Of a DNA stretch of 64,000 bases, positions 60,112 to 64,000 are shown one piece after another. The stretch spans positions 366,001-430,000 of the forward strand of contig CAWZYM010000158.1 of assembly GCA_963966185.1 (NCBI GenBank), given 5' to 3'. A program made the translations under genes and the position numbers. How positions within the stretch are numbered: the first letter of the stretch is position 1; the number at the start of each line of letters is the position of its first letter. The notes beneath the pieces were generated by a model. The model was not told where the DNA came from. It saw only the letters and a list, made by a program, of their open reading frames with translations, and ran no database searches. The DNA is from Rhabditoides inermis. Its lineage: Eukaryota > Nematoda > Chromadorea > Rhabditida > Rhabditidae.

Positions 60112-61114
60112 AGATTACATGTTACAATCTCGACTCGCAAACGAGTACGTTGCATAGGCAAAGCAGTAATTGCCATACTCGGTTCACTATGCACTATGGA
60201 TTAGAGAATAGTATACCCTCACTACAACTATAAATTGAATAAAGTGGTCCGACGATTAGCAGTGCGGTAAACTGCGCAAGTTTGATGAACGACCCGTAAT
60301 TTGGAGCGTAACGGAGCGGAGAAATGTGCGGATGACATGACAACGGGAGGAATCTAGGAGACACACCGGCAGGGGATTAGTGGTGGCCTGCGAGGGGCGG
60401 GACGCGAATTATAGCGACCAAAGGGGCGGGGTCAGCGGGGGCGGGCCAGTAGTCACTCAAGCATTCCATTTAAATCCGCTGCGATATTGTAAGTTGAATA
60501 AGAAATTCCACACATTACACATAAACACTCTTTGAATACATTTTAGATTGTTGAGCAAGACCACAATTCCCACATGATACTAGTCTAATAATACTACGAT
60601 TGTAGATGATTGAGCGAGCGAGGATACAATGTACTCATATCCTATATATCTGGAACATGCACGGAAGAGACTGGAAATGACCGTGATAAAATGATTGGGT
60701 TATCACAAAAGGAAGCCGAGGAAATCACTCTAAAATACCAGCTCACAGAAGCCATGACGCGACTGCAATTATTACTGCATAAAGCATAATTACGGTTGGT
60801 TACAAATATAGAAAGGGGTTTCATACATCGAGAGAGCTTGAATCGCTTCATTGAACAGGGAGGAGAGAGAGCGAGGGAGAGAGAGAGAGAGAGGGGGGAG
60901 GAGAGATTGAAATGTGAATGGCGCGAACAGCATTTGATTAGATGTTATATGTACTCGACAGCATCAGGCGCATGTTTACAAGTTTCAGTCACTCTTAGAG
61001 CAGCATATGCAATCACTTACACACTTACTGCACATCCCTCTTATACAAATCTTGCCAAGAAGCAATTCCGAAAAGAAAACATATTTCCAAGGGATTAGAT
61101 TAGGGATGAATACG

Positions 61115-61154
<40 letters not shown>

Positions 61155-61472
61155 GAAAGAGAAAACATCCATTAGCTAATCTACACTGTGCCAATATTTT
61201 TTGTGACGCCAACTCAATCTGTGAAAAACAGGTAGCAAAGGTGAGAGAGAGAGAGTGTGTGTGTGAGAGAGAGAGAAGATTGGAGTAAAAAAGGGAACAC
61301 TGTATGTAATAGCTGTTTCAAGCAATATACGAGGATTGCGCTACGACCGCGTTCTTCTTGATTACAACGACTTCTTTGGAAAAAGGATGGGTTCAGTTCA
61401 GAGACTGAGAAGACGGAAGCGAGAGGAAGTGAAAGAGAGAAAGATTGGAAGAGGGAGATGGGAGGGAGAGAG

Positions 61473-61507
<35 letters not shown>

Positions 61508-62020
61508 GAGGATGCGGCCGGCCAAGCATGCGCGCGCTTCCCTCAAAACAGACTCGATTCAAAGGCTTGTTCTTTGCAAGAAAACCCCACCCACGCAAGT
61601 AGCCAATTGCGCGTATTCAGCAATGTACCAAACTGTACGTGTCGGATTCCATTTTGTTCCGGTTTGTTCTTTTTATAAAAAAAAAACTGAATGTTTCGGT
61701 TTGTTCTTTTTATCAAAAAATCGGACATGATGAATGATAAATCTTCATTTTTATGCGGGATGACTACATGACTAAAGCAATGCATAAACAACCGTTTTTA
61801 ATCCGCTCGAACCACCGACACTTTGCATGATTGGACCACCCACGACGTCTTCTTTTCTCTCTCATACATACTCATACATAGATCCAATGCAACACTCGTT
61901 AGCGAAAGAAGCGAGCGGGGAATACTAACACGAGAACATAAGATATTCCGATCGCGTCGTGACGAATTCGACAGATGATAATCATGTGATAGCGGATCAC
62001 ATTTTCATCATATCGACTCT
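59684..62020. other. Repeat-rich intergenic region
   Basis: Several (GA)n tracts (59741-59756, 59815-59860, 60031-60105, 60870-60903, 61103-61152, 61466-61505) and a GC-rich patch (60418-60445). No open frame free of these repeats looks coding. Confidence 0.6.
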
Positions 62021-62472
62021 ATGACGTCCAAGATACTCTTCCTGCTGCTCATCCTTCAGTCAGCGGTAAACAATCAGACTTATCACTTATCACTGCAATT
62101 GCCGTATTTGCATTTTTTCAGGCGCTAAAGCCGATTCGCATTCTCGAACTGATGGCTACATCGGTGAATAATCTTTTAAAAACATAATATGACTAATCTC
62201 AGAGTCCGAGTTCATTCTACACAATGCAAAATCCGGAGTTCTTTACCTCGAAAGATTACAAAAATGAGCTGAAAACGGACGCCAGCGCAGTGAGAGAAGC
62301 ACTAGCTGCCATGGTCAAAGTAAGTTCATTATTATACATTAATCCAATGTATAAAATGATGACTAATTATGTATTTACAGAACTTGAAACTACACGCATC
62401 GCCCTCTATTCGAGCGACTTTTGCGAAAGAGTCGAAGGAGTGGGAGACAGCGGAAGGACTGAGGAGAAGTGG
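62021..62472 (+). CDS. 5' part of an unrecognised secreted protein gene
   Basis: Four exons (62021-62065, 62122-62163, 62203-62319, 62381-62472) join in frame. The first encodes a signal peptide (MTSKILFLLLILQSA). The remainder is helical and charged (DASAVREALAAMVKNLKLHA, TFAKESKEWETAEGLRR). The length and layout recall small nematode secreted helical proteins, but no family is recognised. A MITE begins 17 bases after the last donor, and no downstream exon can be identified before the window end, so the gene is either longer than the window or disrupted. Confidence 0.5.
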
Positions 62473-62489
62473 GTGAGTGGAGTGAACTA

Positions 62490-62818
62490 TTATCTTTCAA
62501 AAGTACTTCCAAGTAAAAGTAGTTGGTTTGTACCGTTGTCTCAGTTGAGCAAAAGGACTGACATGTTTTCAATGGAGACATGTGCCAACAGGCTCTCTCT
62601 CTCTCATACCAGTGCAAAGCGGCCATATTATAATGAACGCGTTTACGAAGTTATGCAGTTATTATCTAAAAGCATAACTTCTGTTGTAACATAACACGTC
62701 GAATAATGCTGAGAGCCTGTTTGCACATGTCTCCATTGAAAACATGTCAGTCCTTTTGCTCAACTGAGACAACGGTACAAACCAACTACTTTTACTTGGA
62801 AGTACTTTTGAAAGATAA
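62490..62818. mobile_element. MITE family A, intact copy
   Basis: 329 bp with inverted ends of about 120 bp starting TTATCTTTCAAAAGTACTTC, flanked by TA on both sides (62488-62489, 62819-62820). The terminal 25 bases match the element at 275-762. The TA duplication fits Tc1/mariner-derived MITEs. Confidence 0.88.
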
Positions 62819-62820
62819 TA

Positions 62821-64000
62821 TCTGTCCTTTCCTTAAGTTTTGTTTCACAAAATTACATTTTCATACACGTTCGCGATTCGCTGCGAGGATACCGACGCGC
62901 ACCCGCTATTCGCCTATCTCTCTCTCTCTCACTCACACACAGAGGGGGCGGGGCGAAAGCGATTGTCCGACGCCCGACACCAATCTCAATCCGCACTCGA
63001 ATGCGGACTCTCCGTATCTCGCTTCAAATTCAATCAAACTCAATACAACTTTCTATAACTCTATCGAATAGAGATGTGAACGCAATGTAACAGTGGAAAT
63101 CACTTCAAAATGAGGAAAAGTGCTTCATCCGAGAAAAGTCGTTTTTGAGCATTCTAGCGCGCGGGGACATCCAGTACAAACGAGAGGGCGCTGGCGCGCC
63201 CTCTCTAATTCACAACTCCGTTTACAATTCCCAATTGTCTTCCATCCGATTTCCATTCATTTGTTTGTTTTCCCCATCTTAGAGTAATACACATACACAA
63301 AGTACATTCGCTTATGGAGTTATTGAGTGTGGGAATAAGCAGATATATGAAATGTGATGATGCACATTTTTGCATATTGAAATGAAAAACAACCCCTTCA
63401 GAAATCGAACGCCATTGAATCACTTATAAGGCTATCAATAACCCTGGAATCCTTTGCATTAAGAAATCGTGCGCATAGTTATGTTTATGTACATATTTAG
63501 CACTAATTGAAGTGTATCATTGAAGACAAAAGACGTTGAGAGCAATGGAAAAAGCCCCGCAATCCATCTCATACTCACGAAAGTGCAATCGTTTAGTGGA
63601 GAAGGAACGAGATGTGTGTGGGGAGAGACGAGAAACCTCATGTTCATGAACTCATCTAATTATTCACATCTCTATAATATGAAATAATATTTACGAGTGT
63701 AATGTCACAAAGGAAGGCGAGCGTTTTGAGAGGAGACACGTTTCGGTTGACTGCAGGAATGAATAGAGTGCAGTGTCGTCTTCTCACAAAAGAGCCCACT
63801 CAAAAAACATCGGAAACAAAATCTGTCTTCCCCTCCTTCCTCACATAACGTATACGTGTTGTGTAAGAGAAAAGAAAGAAATGCGTAGTCACATTTCTTA
63901 AACGACTGCACTTCACATACGTTCGTGTTATATTGGTTTACCAGTGTCCCTCACATCACAATCGCTAGTGCTTTAGTGCTTCATTCCTAATTAGGAAGCG
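62821..64000. other. Terminal region, no gene recognised
   Basis: Includes a CT/CA-rich and GC-rich patch at 62920-63010 and a short string GCGCGCCCTCTCTAAT at about 63194-63209 that also occurs at about 39583-39602. No exons were identified. Confidence 0.5.

Overview
The window is eukaryotic and looks like a free-living-type nematode. Genes carry many short introns (about 40-60 nt, GT...TTTCAG), several start codons sit directly after a 3' splice-acceptor sequence with no upstream exon (as expected for spliced-leader trans-splicing), and the gene content includes a CBD-1-like eggshell chitin-binding protein. No species can be named from the sequence alone. Exons are GC-rich; the spaces between genes are AT-rich or full of repeats.

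Layout. 0-4 kb: repeats, a MITE and a broken serpentine-receptor fragment. 4.0-11.5 kb: a tight same-strand (+) series of ribosomal protein L30, uridine-cytidine kinase, ERV1/ALR sulfhydryl oxidase, an HRI-type eIF2-alpha kinase and an unknown acidic protein, with gaps of 140-355 bp that suggest one or more operons. 11.5-17.3 kb: an SLC22-like transporter (-), a small tail-anchored Schlafen/AlbA-like protein (+) and Rab geranylgeranyltransferase beta (+), whose second intron carries a 596-bp hAT-type element. 17.6-23.4 kb: an unknown small membrane protein (-), a 1.6-kb transposon split by a second hAT-type MITE, an unknown 194-aa protein (-) and an odd-skipped family three-zinc-finger transcription factor (-). 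23.4-29.9 kb: a gene-free stretch upstream of the zinc-finger gene.

29.9-38.8 kb: one very large minus-strand gene for a secreted protein with about 20 peritrophin-A chitin-binding domains and Ser/Thr-rich linkers (CBD-1-like). 39.3-41.8 kb: a satellite array of about 161-bp units. 41.8-43.3 kb: two pieces of the CBD gene copied and joined head to head. 43.3-52.4 kb: a 22-exon + gene for an unrecognised ~940-aa protein, containing a 2.3-kb foldback element in one intron and a minisatellite in another. 53.3-57.6 kb: an unknown multi-pass membrane protein (-). 58.3-59.7 kb: an almost perfect 583-bp inverted repeat. 62.0 kb to the end: the 5' part of a small secreted-protein gene interrupted by a MITE.

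The most notable observations are an HRI-type kinase with a recognisable N-terminal HRI domain but without the expected haem-ligand residues, in a gene series with a mitochondrial ERV1/ALR oxidase; a tail-anchored Schlafen-like protein reminiscent of the nematode piRNA-processing subunits SLFL-3/4; two unrelated hAT-type elements with exact 8-bp target duplications; and the rearranged copies and palindromes in the 39-60 kb half. All functional calls rest on reading the sequence by eye and recalled family motifs; no database search was run.
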